In this document: piece by piece, positions 52,943 through 61,236 of the stretch
Numbering within the stretch: the first letter of the stretch is position 1
Layout: the number at the start of each line of letters is the position of its first letter
Made by a program: the position numbers and the translations under genes
Source of the DNA: Candidatus Obscuribacterales bacterium
GTDB lineage: Bacteria; Cyanobacteriota; Vampirovibrionia; Obscuribacterales; Obscuribacteraceae
Reading direction: 5' to 3'
Assembly: GCA_019745415.1 (NCBI GenBank)
Contig: JAIETF010000062.1
Coordinates: 1-61,236, forward strand
DNA length: 61,236 nt
Notes under the pieces: model-generated
The model's database searches: none
What the model saw: only the letters and a program-made list of their open reading frames with translations
What the model was told of the DNA's origin: nothing

Positions 52943-53341
52943 ATGGCCAATAACTTCGGCGCCTTTCTGGCGCTCATCATGACCCTGGTCATGGTTCCAG
53001 CAGTCTTATGGTTGCTCATTCAAAGCTTTCGAGCCAGCTATTACAACAAGCCGGTCCGCGAAGGGATGAACCGAGCCTATCAGGGTCTGCAGAACCTGAA
53101 GCTGAACGGCACCACCAAGGTCAACACCGGTAGAATGCATCTGGCCAACGCCCAAGAGCATTTCGACATGGCTCTCAAAGCCATTCAGAACGGCCGCTTC
53201 AAAGAAGCGCTGGTGCAAGTGCAACTCACCGAGCTCAACATCCAAGAAGCTTCTCGTTACTACGTGATCACCGGCAATCATCCGATTCCGCCCAGCGGAC
53301 GGCTGATCACCGAAGGTTCCGGACTGGTCTGGCTCGGCTAA
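52943..53341 (+). CDS. Small membrane-anchored protein
   Basis: The protein has 132 residues. One N-terminal membrane helix (FLALIMTLVMVPAVLWLLI) precedes a helical domain (NRAYQGLQNLKLNGTTKVNTGRMHLANAQEHFDMALKAIQNGRFKEALVQVQL), like one or two TPR-type hairpins. CAGGAG precedes the ATG. It has its own terminator. Confidence 0.72.
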   Translation: MANNFGAFLALIMTLVMVPAVLWLLIQSFRASYYNKPVREGMNRAYQGLQNLKLNGTTKVNTGRMHLANAQEHFDMALKAIQNGRFKEALVQVQLTELNIQEASRYYVITGNHPIPPSGRLITEGSGLVWLG

Positions 53342-53362
53342 GTCCGATGCTGCCGCAAACTG

Positions 53363-53400
53363 AGAGGAAGCAGGGATACAACCCCCTGCTTCCTCTTCTT
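53363..53400 (+). terminator. Intrinsic terminator after the small membrane protein gene
   Basis: The 13-base arms AGAGGAAGCAGGG and CCCTGCTTCCTCT (53363-53375, 53384-53396) are followed by TCTTTT. Confidence 0.92.
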
Positions 53401-53584
53401 TTCCGAAAGACCGGGCTGATGCTAGGCAATTGTATTTTTTTACCCCAAAGTAACCGACCGGTCTACTTGCTAGACTCAAGCATTCAATTTGGGAAAAGAT
53501 ATCAGAGTCAGACCACTCAAAGCCCAGACGGCTTTAACACTAAACCAACCCAAACCAGCGAACGAAGAAAAGCCAAACCAAAAG

Positions 53585-54517
53585 CTAAACGAAATTCAAA
53601 ATCTCGTCATAGCGGGCGGCCACAGCTTCAATCAGCTCAGTAGGCAACTTCTTACCTTCAGGCTTCCCACCTTTCTCTATGTCAGGCTTTAGATAGTGGT
53701 AAGCGATTTCTTCATACTCCGCCGACAAGCTACTGCCGTAGTGAGCCCATATAAACCGAATCCCTCTAGACGCCGCGACTATGCCGTCCTTGGCTAAACT
53801 GTCCCCCACAAAAAGACATTCTTGTGGATAGACCTCGAAATCGGAAAGAACTCTATCCAAGCCATGGGGGCAAGGTTTCTCCCAGTCTGCCGGCAAGGTG
53901 ACAAGCCGGGTCTGCAAATCTCTTGTGGACTGCTGCAAAGCCTGCACTCTCTCTCTACCATGAACCAAGGTGATCGGTCTGTACATATCATCTTTCGGAG
54001 GTTCAACCGTCTCGAGAGAATAGACAGCATCCAACAAACCATCGAAAATCTGCTTGTTTCGCACCCGTGCCATATAGTCTGGAGCATCGCTCAACGCGAC
54101 AATCTTCACACCTCTTTCCTTGAGTTCCTGCAAGGTTTCCAAAACACGCGGAAAAGGTCGCAAGTAACGCGAGCGGTTATCATCTACAGCTTTCCAGAAG
54201 GGCTTTACGAACTCTTCCAAAAACTCTTCCGGTTGGTTCTTATAATGAGCCCAAGCGAATCCTGTTTCTTCGAGCAGCCAGGGATACTCATGGGTTCCAC
54301 GACGCTCTATCACATGACCAATATCACGCGACAACTCCAAAGCAGGCTTGTTAGTTCTAGTACTCACATCTTTTATAAAATCGCGAATTGCGGGGACAAA
54401 GTAATCCCAAAACGATGCCAGAGTGCCATCCACATCTGTCACAACCAACTTTGTCCTAGCTTTGCCTTCGAACTGCATAGCTTTGACTAATTGAGTATTG
54501 AGTTTCAATTCTTGCAT
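53585..54517 (-). CDS. HAD-superfamily hydrolase
   Basis: The protein has 310 residues. HAD motif I DVDGTLASFWD (about 28-38), motif II IVALSDAPDYM and motif IV VGDSLAKDGIVAASRG are present. A large helical cap (about 40-130) and an insertion of about 70 residues between motifs III and IV set it apart from ordinary small HAD phosphatases. It probably acts on a phosphate monoester; the substrate is unknown. ATG 54517 follows GAGG; an in-frame GTG at 54523 would lie on top of it. Confidence 0.85.
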   Translation of the reverse strand: MQELKLNTQLVKAMQFEGKARTKLVVTDVDGTLASFWDYFVPAIRDFIKDVSTRTNKPALELSRDIGHVIERRGTHEYPWLLEETGFAWAHYKNQPEEFLEEFVKPFWKAVDDNRSRYLRPFPRVLETLQELKERGVKIVALSDAPDYMARVRNKQIFDGLLDAVYSLETVEPPKDDMYRPITLVHGRERVQALQQSTRDLQTRLVTLPADWEKPCPHGLDRVLSDFEVYPQECLFVGDSLAKDGIVAASRGIRFIWAHYGSSLSAEYEEIAYHYLKPDIEKGGKPEGKKLPTELIEAVAARYDEILNFV

Positions 54518-54940
54518 AAACACCTCACTATAGGCTCATCATATCGAGCCACTGAGCACCACTGGCGATACCTAATAGCAGTGCCCGAATCTTTCGACTC
54601 ATCTTCCCAGGCTAACGGCAAAAGAGCGAAAAGGCAATTAAATCGCCTTTCTTGCGTTACATACACGTTTGAAACTAAACAAAACTTTGTTTTCAATTCT
54701 TTTCGGGAACAACTTTCTTAACCAATTCTTTACCGCTCAGAATACAGACTAGATGCCCGAGAATCGGCGAATATTTTCATAAAAAATGCTATACATTGAA
54801 GCAGTTGGCACCGCCCTAAGTACCACAATTTAGTAATTAAGGCTTAGATATTACAAACAGTAGTATCTAAGTCGCCCCCTGATAACCAAGGAGCGCGAAA
54901 AAAAAGACAGACTAGGTCACTTATTTAGGGTGTCTTTGAA
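54518..54940. other. Intergenic stretch before the fifth palindrome copy
   Basis: The first 200 bases must hold the promoter of the minus-strand HAD gene. No gene or clear terminator was found. Confidence 0.5.
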
Positions 54941-54978
54941 ATAGCAAGAAATTCTCGAGAATTTCTTGCTATTTCAAA
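54935..54978. repeat. 32-bp palindrome, copy 5 (perfect, symmetric over 44 bases)
   Basis: The core at 54941-54972 is identical to copies 2 and 4; flanks TTTGAA and TTCAAA extend the symmetry to 44 bases. It is intergenic, 140 bases before the aldo/keto reductase gene. Confidence 0.95.
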
Positions 54979-55048
54979 AGCCAGAATGCCTGAACTGTCA
55001 TCGTTAAATGCAAGAATACCGAGACGACCGGTCTATGATTACATAGTC

Positions 55049-55054
55049 TATAAT
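55049..55054 (+). promoter_or_regulatory. Possible -10 element before the aldo/keto reductase gene
   Basis: TATAAT occurs about 60 bases before the start at 55117. No good -35 (TTGACA) is found at 17 bases. Weak support. Confidence 0.3.
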
Positions 55055-55116
55055 ATAGCGGGCAAGTCATTATTTGTTGCCACTCCCGAGAATCTTGAGG
55101 TTAAAAGACAGAGTAA

Positions 55117-56142
55117 ATGGAATATCGAATATTTGGTAACTGCGGCCTAAAGGTTCCCGTTTTGAGTTTTGGAGCCGGCACCTTCGGCGGTGGCACCGAG
55201 TTTTTCAAAGCCTGGGGAGCCACCGACGTAAACGAAGCTACCATGCTCATTGATACCTGCTTGGAAGCAGGCGTAAACTTTTTTGACACTGCCAACATTT
55301 ACTCTCTAGGAATGGCTGAAGAGATTTTGGGTGAAGCACTGAAAGGTAGGAGAGATAAAGCCTTAATCTCAACAAAAGCTACCTTTTCGATGTCCGATGA
55401 CCCCAATGATGTGGGCTCCTCCAGGCACAATCTAATTAGGGCATGCGAGGCCAGTTTGCGGCGCCTAAAGACAGACTACATAGACGTCTACTTCATGCAT
55501 GGTTTTGATGCATTGACGCCAATAGAAGAGGTCTTGAGCACACTAGATTCTCTTGTGAAGAGCGGCAAAGTCAGATACATTGGCTGCTCGAACTTTTCTG
55601 GATGGCACTTGATGAAATCGCTCGCTATCTCTAAAGAGTATGGACTGAGCCCCTACGTTAGCCACCAGGCATACTACAGCCTTATCGGCAGAGAATACGA
55701 ATGGGAACTGATGCCTCTAGCTAAAGACCAAAATATCGGCACTATGGTTTGGAGCCCACTCGGCTGGGGTCGACTGACCGGCAAACTAGGGCGCGGAAAG
55801 ACTTTACCTGAAGTTAGCAGATTGCACAAAACTGCAGATAAGGGTCCTCAGGTGGAAGAAGAGTATCTTTTCAAGGTCACCGACGCCCTAGAGCAAGTGG
55901 CCGGCGAAACAGGCAAATCAGTGCCGCAGATAGCCTTAAACTGGCTCACTCAAAGACCGACAGTAAGCAATGTGGTTATCGGAGCCCGAAATGCAGAGCA
56001 GCTGAAGCAAAACCTCGGTTCTGTAGGATGGAAGCTCAGTCCAGAGCATATGGACCTGTTGAACAAAGCTAGCGATGTGCAACCGATCTACCCTTATTGG
56101 CACCAGAGACAATTCCAAAATCGAAATCCGCTGCCGGTTTAG
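55117..56142 (+). CDS. Aldo/keto reductase
   Basis: The protein has 341 residues with the family tetrad D57 (FFDTANIY), Y62, K87 (ISTKATF) and H128 (VYFMHGFD). It reduces or oxidises carbonyls with NADPH in the cytoplasm. The pattern GWGRLTGKLGRG, ALNWLTQRPTVSNVVIGARNAEQL and the final TRP-like part match the Kv-beta/YghZ-like group. Its own substrate is not evident. It is transcribed alone. Confidence 0.94.
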   Translation: MEYRIFGNCGLKVPVLSFGAGTFGGGTEFFKAWGATDVNEATMLIDTCLEAGVNFFDTANIYSLGMAEEILGEALKGRRDKALISTKATFSMSDDPNDVGSSRHNLIRACEASLRRLKTDYIDVYFMHGFDALTPIEEVLSTLDSLVKSGKVRYIGCSNFSGWHLMKSLAISKEYGLSPYVSHQAYYSLIGREYEWELMPLAKDQNIGTMVWSPLGWGRLTGKLGRGKTLPEVSRLHKTADKGPQVEEEYLFKVTDALEQVAGETGKSVPQIALNWLTQRPTVSNVVIGARNAEQLKQNLGSVGWKLSPEHMDLLNKASDVQPIYPYWHQRQFQNRNPLPV

Positions 56143-56293
56143 CCAAGGTTCTGCTTAAATCTGGCGAGACACCCCAAAAGACTGCGCTAGTCAGAACCTT
56201 TCTTGCTTGATCGCCTGCCAACGAGTCAGCTAACTGCCTTAAGCGTTTCTACTAATGTGTATCGTATTGTGACGGCTAAAAAAAGAAACAGGA

Positions 56294-56343
56294 GGCGGCG
56301 GTACAGAAAAACTCCCGAGGGAATCTTCCACAGTACCGCCGCC
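56294..56343 (-). terminator. Intrinsic terminator of the minus-strand gene at 56394
   Basis: The arms GGCGGCGGTAC and GTACCGCCGCC (56294-56304, 56333-56343) pair over 11 bases; on the minus strand TTTCTTTTTTTAG follows. Confidence 0.9.
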
Positions 56344-56393
56344 CTGTTCAAAACGTGCCTATGGGCACGAAACTCTGACTGGTGAGCTTCGCC

Positions 56394-56957
56394 TCAGTCT
56401 TCCGAATACGAACACTCGCCCTTGTCGTTCATGCGCTTGCACGCAAGACCGCGGACGAGGTGAATCTTGGCCTGAGGCGAGCAGAGGAACTCGACTTCGA
56501 GCGCCCCTTCGGCATTCAGGTCCTTCAGCTTCTGTTCGACGGCTTCACGGATGATATAGGCCTGTCCGCGAAGATTGAGCTTTCCCTGAGTCTGCCGGTT
56601 GGGCAGAATGGGGATGGTCAGCTTATTGCAGCCGAGCTTGACGGCTCGCGCAACAGCAATCTTAATCGCTCTGGTGATGGCTTTTCGGTCGAACTTCTCG
56701 GGGGAGCCCAGACCAAGAACCAGGATGTTCTGGGGAATACCAGGCCGCTCGAGTTCGACCGTGAAATACTTCCCGAGTTCCCCCTGGAAGCCACGTTCTT
56801 GAATCTCGGCAGAGATGATACCGCCCAAATCACCGTCCAATTCTGCGATCTGAGAACCGAGACCCATGCCCGACAAAGTGCCGAGCACAAGCATCGGGGT
56901 CTCCCGCAAGCCCAAAACCGGTTTTCCGCTGCCAGTCGTTATTGTGAAAGTGGTCAT
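56394..56957 (-). CDS. Orphan M17 leucyl-aminopeptidase N-terminal domain protein
   Basis: This 187-residue protein resembles the non-catalytic N-terminal (macro-like) domain of leucyl aminopeptidase: VLGLGSPEKFDRKAITRAIKIAVARAVKLGCNKLTIPIL, preceded by strands as in PepA. The catalytic C-terminal metallopeptidase domain is absent and the next downstream sequence is a terminator, so it is not a frameshifted enzyme. It may bind DNA or a ligand, as the PepA N-domain does. ATG 56957 has GTGAGG upstream. Codons are C/G-ending. Confidence 0.75.
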   Translation of the reverse strand: MTTFTITTGSGKPVLGLRETPMLVLGTLSGMGLGSQIAELDGDLGGIISAEIQERGFQGELGKYFTVELERPGIPQNILVLGLGSPEKFDRKAITRAIKIAVARAVKLGCNKLTIPILPNRQTQGKLNLRGQAYIIREAVEQKLKDLNAEGALEVEFLCSPQAKIHLVRGLACKRMNDKGECSYSED

Positions 56958-57900
56958 GTTTTACCTCACAGGACACCTGCTCTAGATCCGCTATGCAGGT
57001 GCAACGACAGTTGACATTTGCTCTGCCTTTCCAACCCCGGTGCGGATCACCGAAGCCTTCCAGACAAAGCATTCCGCTTTGGCTCCTCAAACGCCCACGC
57101 ATCGCCTACAACAACCCATCCAAGCCGTCCTTCTGCTCTCGCGCACAACCTAACCACACCTCTTTTCAGAAGCGGGAAAGTCGTTTAGATATTGAGCATT
57201 GGCTATTTCTGAGTTACTGAATCCATGCCATGGGAAAAGAGAAGACACTACAACCTAAGGAGTCAATTGGAGCGTAAACAAGCTATGTCTCTTTAATTAG
57301 GGGTAATGTTGAAGGCTACAGGCATTCGATGTTGCTATCAGAGCTGTGCCGCATCTTGATTCAGAACTGGGAAATAGTCGGCAAAAGCCTCAAAACACCG
57401 CGTTTATAGCACCTGGACCAAAGGCAATTGAGACCATAAGTTCGGCAAAAACCGGACACCGCGCCCCTGCTTGAGAACTCGCGCTAGCTAGTGTCAGTCT
57501 CAAAAAATCTCAACAAATCAGCCTAACAGTCGCTGGTTGATAGATGTCGGACTTTTAAAGCTCTTCGAATAGCGCCCAGAGAAGCAGCGCCGACCTAGCA
57601 TAGTGAAAGTTGGCGGCGGAAAGGAACAGCCGAAACGATGGCTCATGAGAGGCTCTTTAGTTGAAAAGAGATAGCTCGAATTCATAGTCTTGGTTATTCA
57701 CAACTCTACCGACAGATCCCTTCCAAAGCAGAACCAAAGCCAGTCAAACTTTTAGACCAAATCCAGAGCCTAAGAGCTCGGATGCTTTGGCACAGAGATC
57801 TTTCGAGTCTGTGAAGAGTTTTCATTCTCCCCACTTACAGCTGCTTTCTCGGATAGCTGCAAGCGGGGGGTCTCTCAACATCAAAACCGAGGTCATGTCT
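56958..57900. other. Long intergenic stretch before the TPM-protein gene
   Basis: About 940 bases without a supported gene. The frame of the next gene remains open upstream to a TTG at 57787, but that part is not protein-like. No repeat or terminator stands out. Confidence 0.5.
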
Positions 57901-60900
57901 ATGATCAAACGCCTACAGCGTACTATTCTGCTGCCGCTCATCATGCTCGTCATGCTGGTCGGCTTTGCACCGGCGAGTTTCGCCGCCTCGACCTTCATGC
58001 CCAAGTTCCAACCTGGGCAGAATGTCTACCTCGACCCGCTGCTCGAAGGTGCCAGCGCCAGCCCCGGCGTCAACCTCGACGGTCTCGAGCAGAAGCTCGA
58101 CGACGCCGGACGCAAGCACAACATTGACTTCTACTTCGTCATGGCGCTCAAGGGCTCGGAAGCCAAGACGAATCAACCATTCTCGCAGGATCGTCTCGAC
58201 GAACTGTACGGGAAGTGGTCGGGCAGCAAAGGCTTCAATGTCTCGCGCTCGGTCATCATCTATGTGGTCAGACTCGATACCGACTGGACCAAGAGCTCCT
58301 ATGCCGTAAACGTATCACCGGGTCTGGCTCAGGAGGGCCTGACCGGCGATTCGGTCTTCCCCATTCTGGATAGGTACGGCAAGAACCCAAATGGCGGTAA
58401 CCCTAACGCACTTCTGCCTCGTGCACCGCGCGACTTCGGCGCGACGGTCGCTGCCGAGTCGAATGCTCTCGTCGATGCCTTCGCCGCCCGCAAGGCGCGC
58501 GAAGCCGAACTGGCAAAGCAAGAAGCTGAACGTCAGCGACTTGCCGAGATCCAGCGGCAGAAGGACGCAGAAGCCGCCCGTCTTCGTCGCATCGAAGAAG
58601 AGAAGGCTGCAGCCGAACGCAATGCCGCCATCGCCTCTTTCGTGAAGATTTTCGGCGGACCCATCCTCATCGCCGTCATCTTGCTCTTCATGTTCGTGCG
58701 CTTCCGCAACGCTCAGACGAAAGCCCGGGCGATCATCAAGGAGCGGAAGACCAAGCTCGAACCTGCTTTCCAGAACTACCTGCAACTGGAAGGCGACTAC
58801 CTCAGCTTCTTGCAGAGCCTGAGCGATAACTTTGTCGGGCGCTCCCGTCAGTCCATCGACCAGGCCAAGACCGCCTACGGCACACTCAGCGCTCGTGTCC
58901 GCAAGGTCATCGAGACCGTGGAAGCGGCAGAGAAGGAGATCGAAGCAGCCAACATGTTCTCGGTCGGTCGCATCCACGCCGCTGTGGCGAAGGTGACGAC
59001 GGAGAAGCTCAAGGTCACGGGCGAAGACGTTCCCCTGGCTCAGCGCAACCTCTTCTCGGGCGTGGTCAGTGAATCGACCATGACCTTGGAAGAGATCTTC
59101 GCCGAGATGCAGGCTCTCTTCGACACCGCCAAGAGCAACTGCGCCGACTTCATGCAGGCATTCATGGGCGCCGAGCAGAACAAGAAAGACATCGAAGCCC
59201 TGGTGGGCAAGGTGGAAGCGCTCAAGTCCGAACTGGCGAAGCGCAGCCTTGTCTTCGACCCGTTCCAGCCCCGCTACGCCGATGTCTCCCGCGGTCGCGA
59301 CGAGTTCATGTCCCTCATGGTCAGCGACCCGCTCACGGCCTACACCAAGTCGGAGACCGTGGAACGCGCCGTGGAAGCCATCGAAGCCGACATGCGCCGA
59401 GCCATCGAACTCAAGGACAGCCTGGTCGAAACCGAGCGCAGAATCGCCACTGCGCAAGGCAAGGTCGACCAGACCAGGGGCAAAGATGCTGACTACACCT
59501 ATGTCGAAAGCATCGACACCGCCGGTCGTCCGAGCAAGAATCTGCTCAACGAAAAGGGCGGCAATCCCGACGTCCCGCTGGGCACCGCACGCGAGAAACT
59601 CAACAACTGCCTGCAACTGCTTCTGGAAGGCAAGCTGAGCGAAGCCCTCAAGGCCAAGCAAGGCGCAGAAACCAGCGCAGACGAAGCCGCCAAGCTGATC
59701 GACACCGTGCTCTCGGCCCGCGCCTTCGTGCAGAAGGAAGTGGTCTCGGTGATCGAGAGACTGCGTAAGCTGCGCGATGAACTGCCTGCGGCTGACAACG
59801 CCCTGGCGGCTCTGCGCGGCGAATTCCAGGAAAAGAACTTCGACGGCGAGCCGGCCAAGGTCACTTTCGCCCACCGCGTGGCTGACACCACCGATGGTGA
59901 GCTGGCCAAGGTCAAGCAAGCCTTCGCCGAGCAGCGTTATCTCGCAGCTCGTGCCGAACTCGAAGAATCGGGCAGCGAGCTCGACATGGCCCGCAACGGT
60001 CTGGTCGAGGTGGCGAGCCGCCTGAAAAAGCTGCAAGAGCTGCGTGCTCATGCTCGCGCCACCGTCAAAGCGGCAGAGCAGCGTGCCAACGCTCTTTCGC
60101 GCAAGATCCGCGAGAATAGCTTCACCACCAGCCAGGCCACCGATGACGCCTTCAGCGCCATCCTGCCCCGCGTCAGCGAGCAGCGTACCGATGTTGGCCG
60201 CGACGTCACCGACTGGGTGGCGGCAGCGGCTCAGTCCGACCGACTCACTGCCGAACTCACGGCACTGGACACCGCCATCGACACCCAGCGCCAGGCCTAT
60301 GAAAACGCCAAGCGCCGTGCCGGTGAGGTGGTCAGCAAGGTGAAATCGGCCGCCCCCACCTTCAAGCAAGAATACGTGCGCGACGCCGCCGAGCGCAGCT
60401 ATGCGCAAGTGGTCGAACGAGCCGGTCAGCTGGATGGCGCCCTCAAGGTGCAGAAGTCCGACTGGAACGCTCTGGCGAGCAAGGTGGAAAGCATCGAGAA
60501 CAGCCTCAAGGAAGCAGTTCGTCAGGCCAATGCCGATCAGGCCGCGGGCGAGAAGGCTCGGGCCGACATCCAGTCCGCCGGCGGCACGGTGCAGAGCATC
60601 GACAACAAGAGCTACTCCACGAGCGCCAGACACCGCGGTCGCAGCAACAGCTTCGGCTCCGGCACCTCGGCCAACGTCTCTTCCGCCCGCAGCTCGCTCA
60701 GCCGTGCCGAGGCGGAGTTCCGCAACGGCAACTACGAGAACGCCAGCCGTGAAGCAGCCCGCGCTGCAGAAGCGGCTCGCGAAGCCGATCGCATTGCCAT
60801 CGCTGCAGTCGCAGCGGCAATCAGCGCCTGGGAAAGCTCGGTCAACAGCGAAATCAGGCGTGCGGAAGAAGCTGCCGAAGCAGCTGAACGCAGCCGGCGC

Positions 60901-61008
60901 AGCAGCGAAAGCAGCAGCAGCTATGGCGGCGGTTTCAGCGGCGGTGGCGGCTCGGTCGGCAGCGACTTCAGCGGCGGCGGCGGTTCAAAGGGTGGCGGCG
61001 ACTTCTAA
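57901..61008 (+). CDS. TPM-domain protein with long coiled coils and glycine-rich tail
   Basis: The protein has 1035 residues. A signal peptide (LLPLIMLVMLVGFAPASFAAS) is followed by a TPM-type domain (about 35-160: GLEQKLDDAGRKHNIDFYFVMALKGS, SRSVIIYVVRLDTDW, YAVNVSPGL), a charged helix, one membrane segment (about 247-269), then about 650 residues of cytoplasmic coiled coil and a Gly/Ser tail (GGGFSGGGGSVGSDFSGGGG) typical of the YgcG/TPM family. ATG 57901 is chosen with GAGG at spacing 8; ATG 57895 also fits. The coiled coil is much longer than in usual family members. It may act in envelope or thylakoid-like repair, as inferred from plant TPM proteins. Confidence 0.85.
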   Translation: MIKRLQRTILLPLIMLVMLVGFAPASFAASTFMPKFQPGQNVYLDPLLEGASASPGVNLDGLEQKLDDAGRKHNIDFYFVMALKGSEAKTNQPFSQDRLDELYGKWSGSKGFNVSRSVIIYVVRLDTDWTKSSYAVNVSPGLAQEGLTGDSVFPILDRYGKNPNGGNPNALLPRAPRDFGATVAAESNALVDAFAARKAREAELAKQEAERQRLAEIQRQKDAEAARLRRIEEEKAAAERNAAIASFVKIFGGPILIAVILLFMFVRFRNAQTKARAIIKERKTKLEPAFQNYLQLEGDYLSFLQSLSDNFVGRSRQSIDQAKTAYGTLSARVRKVIETVEAAEKEIEAANMFSVGRIHAAVAKVTTEKLKVTGEDVPLAQRNLFSGVVSESTMTLEEIFAEMQALFDTAKSNCADFMQAFMGAEQNKKDIEALVGKVEALKSELAKRSLVFDPFQPRYADVSRGRDEFMSLMVSDPLTAYTKSETVERAVEAIEADMRRAIELKDSLVETERRIATAQGKVDQTRGKDADYTYVESIDTAGRPSKNLLNEKGGNPDVPLGTAREKLNNCLQLLLEGKLSEALKAKQGAETSADEAAKLIDTVLSARAFVQKEVVSVIERLRKLRDELPAADNALAALRGEFQEKNFDGEPAKVTFAHRVADTTDGELAKVKQAFAEQRYLAARAELEESGSELDMARNGLVEVASRLKKLQELRAHARATVKAAEQRANALSRKIRENSFTTSQATDDAFSAILPRVSEQRTDVGRDVTDWVAAAAQSDRLTAELTALDTAIDTQRQAYENAKRRAGEVVSKVKSAAPTFKQEYVRDAAERSYAQVVERAGQLDGALKVQKSDWNALASKVESIENSLKEAVRQANADQAAGEKARADIQSAGGTVQSIDNKSYSTSARHRGRSNSFGSGTSANVSSARSSLSRAEAEFRNGNYENASREAARAAEAAREADRIAIAAVAAAISAWESSVNSEIRRAEEAAEAAERSRRSSESSSSYGGGFSGGGGSVGSDFSGGGGSKGGGDF

Positions 61009-61026
61009 GTCGACCACCTTCTGAAA

Positions 61027-61059
61027 AGGAGCCCGGTCGTACTTTCGACCAGGGCTCCT
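61027..61059 (+). terminator. Hairpin after the TPM-protein gene
   Basis: AGGAGCCCGGTCG and CGACCAGGGCTCCT pair with one bulged A. No T-run follows. Confidence 0.7.
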
Positions 61060-61200
61060 GCTGCTGACGCAGGTTAGCTGCAACCCCATCCATACCAATC
61101 CCATCCCAAAGTCAACCAAGTTCTGTGGAGCAGAGAGAAACTTGCTCCACACAACGGCTCTCAGAGCCATTCAACAACTCTCTCAAGAAGGTAAATGAAC

Positions 61201-61236
61201 ATGATCAGTCTCAATCTCACGACCATCATCATCATC
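61201..61236 (+). CDS. Start of a further gene, cut by the window end
   Basis: ATG 61201 follows AGAAGG at usable spacing and opens a hydrophobic frame (MISLNLTTIIII). Only twelve codons are in the window. It looks like a signal peptide or membrane anchor. Confidence 0.5.
   Translation, partial: MISLNLTTIIII

Noticed and set aside
9268..61008. Integrated phage or plasmid as source of the C/G-ending genes
   Set aside because: No capsid, terminase, tail, integrase, replication or partition gene was found; only the codon difference speaks for it.

Overview
The window looks like a piece of a free-living, Gram-negative-type bacterial chromosome. It carries a lipoprotein signal peptide, an RlpA-like and an Slt-like cell-wall enzyme, guaA, and no phage structural, plasmid-replication or transposase genes. 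The mix of eukaryote-like Ser/Thr kinases with membrane anchors, a DUF4388-like regulator, long low-complexity linkers inside enzymes and many small hypothetical proteins would suit a Melainabacteria/Obscuribacter-like lineage. That is an impression from gene style only, because no rRNA or other marker is present.

Layout. 0-3.5 kb: a 32-bp direct repeat at the edge, a small hypothetical gene, and a divergent two-component pair. 3.7-8.8 kb: membrane protein and guaA on the minus strand, then a small phosphatase and an odd alcohol-dehydrogenase-like protein. 9.2-10.9 kb: an isochorismatase-family hydrolase behind a terminator-like leader hairpin, and a cytoplasmic-looking S41 peptidase. 11-20.8 kb: hypothetical proteins, a DUF4388 regulator, rlpA, a 2H phosphoesterase, a lipoprotein and a Ser/Thr kinase. 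20.9-30.4 kb: a tight same-strand run of HbpS/GlcG-like protein, asnB-type amidotransferase, methyltransferase, an adenylation-carrier-reductase megaenzyme and two membrane-anchored kinases, which looks like a small biosynthetic cluster. 30.4-39.5 kb: cysteine-desulfurase-like enzyme, lytic transglycosylase, AbiEi-like winged-helix protein, a pseudo-receiver/Hpt protein, a degenerate matrixin-like protein and small proteins. 39.7-45.4 kb: a pyridine-nucleotide island (DUF3343-NadR-kinase fusion, tandem-domain NadD, NAD kinase, radical SAM). 45.5-48.4 kb: small membrane/coiled-coil proteins ending in a Cys/Gly/Lys-rich 63-residue protein. 48.8-53.3 kb: FCP1-like phosphatase, tldD-tldE pair, small membrane protein. 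53.6-61.2 kb: HAD hydrolase, aldo/keto reductase, an orphan M17 N-terminal domain, a large TPM/coiled-coil protein, and the first codons of another gene.

Two kinds of gene alternate. Most have mixed third positions and weak ribosome sites. A second set (about 9.3-10.9, 41.9-45.4, 46.5-48.4, 48.8-49.3, 50.1-53.3, 56.4-57.0 and 57.9-61.0 kb) has strongly C/G-ending codons, usually a clear purine-rich ribosome site, and often its own strong hairpin terminator. This may mark high expression or a separate origin.

A 32-bp palindrome (ATAGCAAGAAATTCTC followed by its reverse complement) occurs five times. Four copies are intergenic and one lies in frame inside the NadR-like gene. No tRNA, rRNA, CRISPR array or insertion sequence was found.
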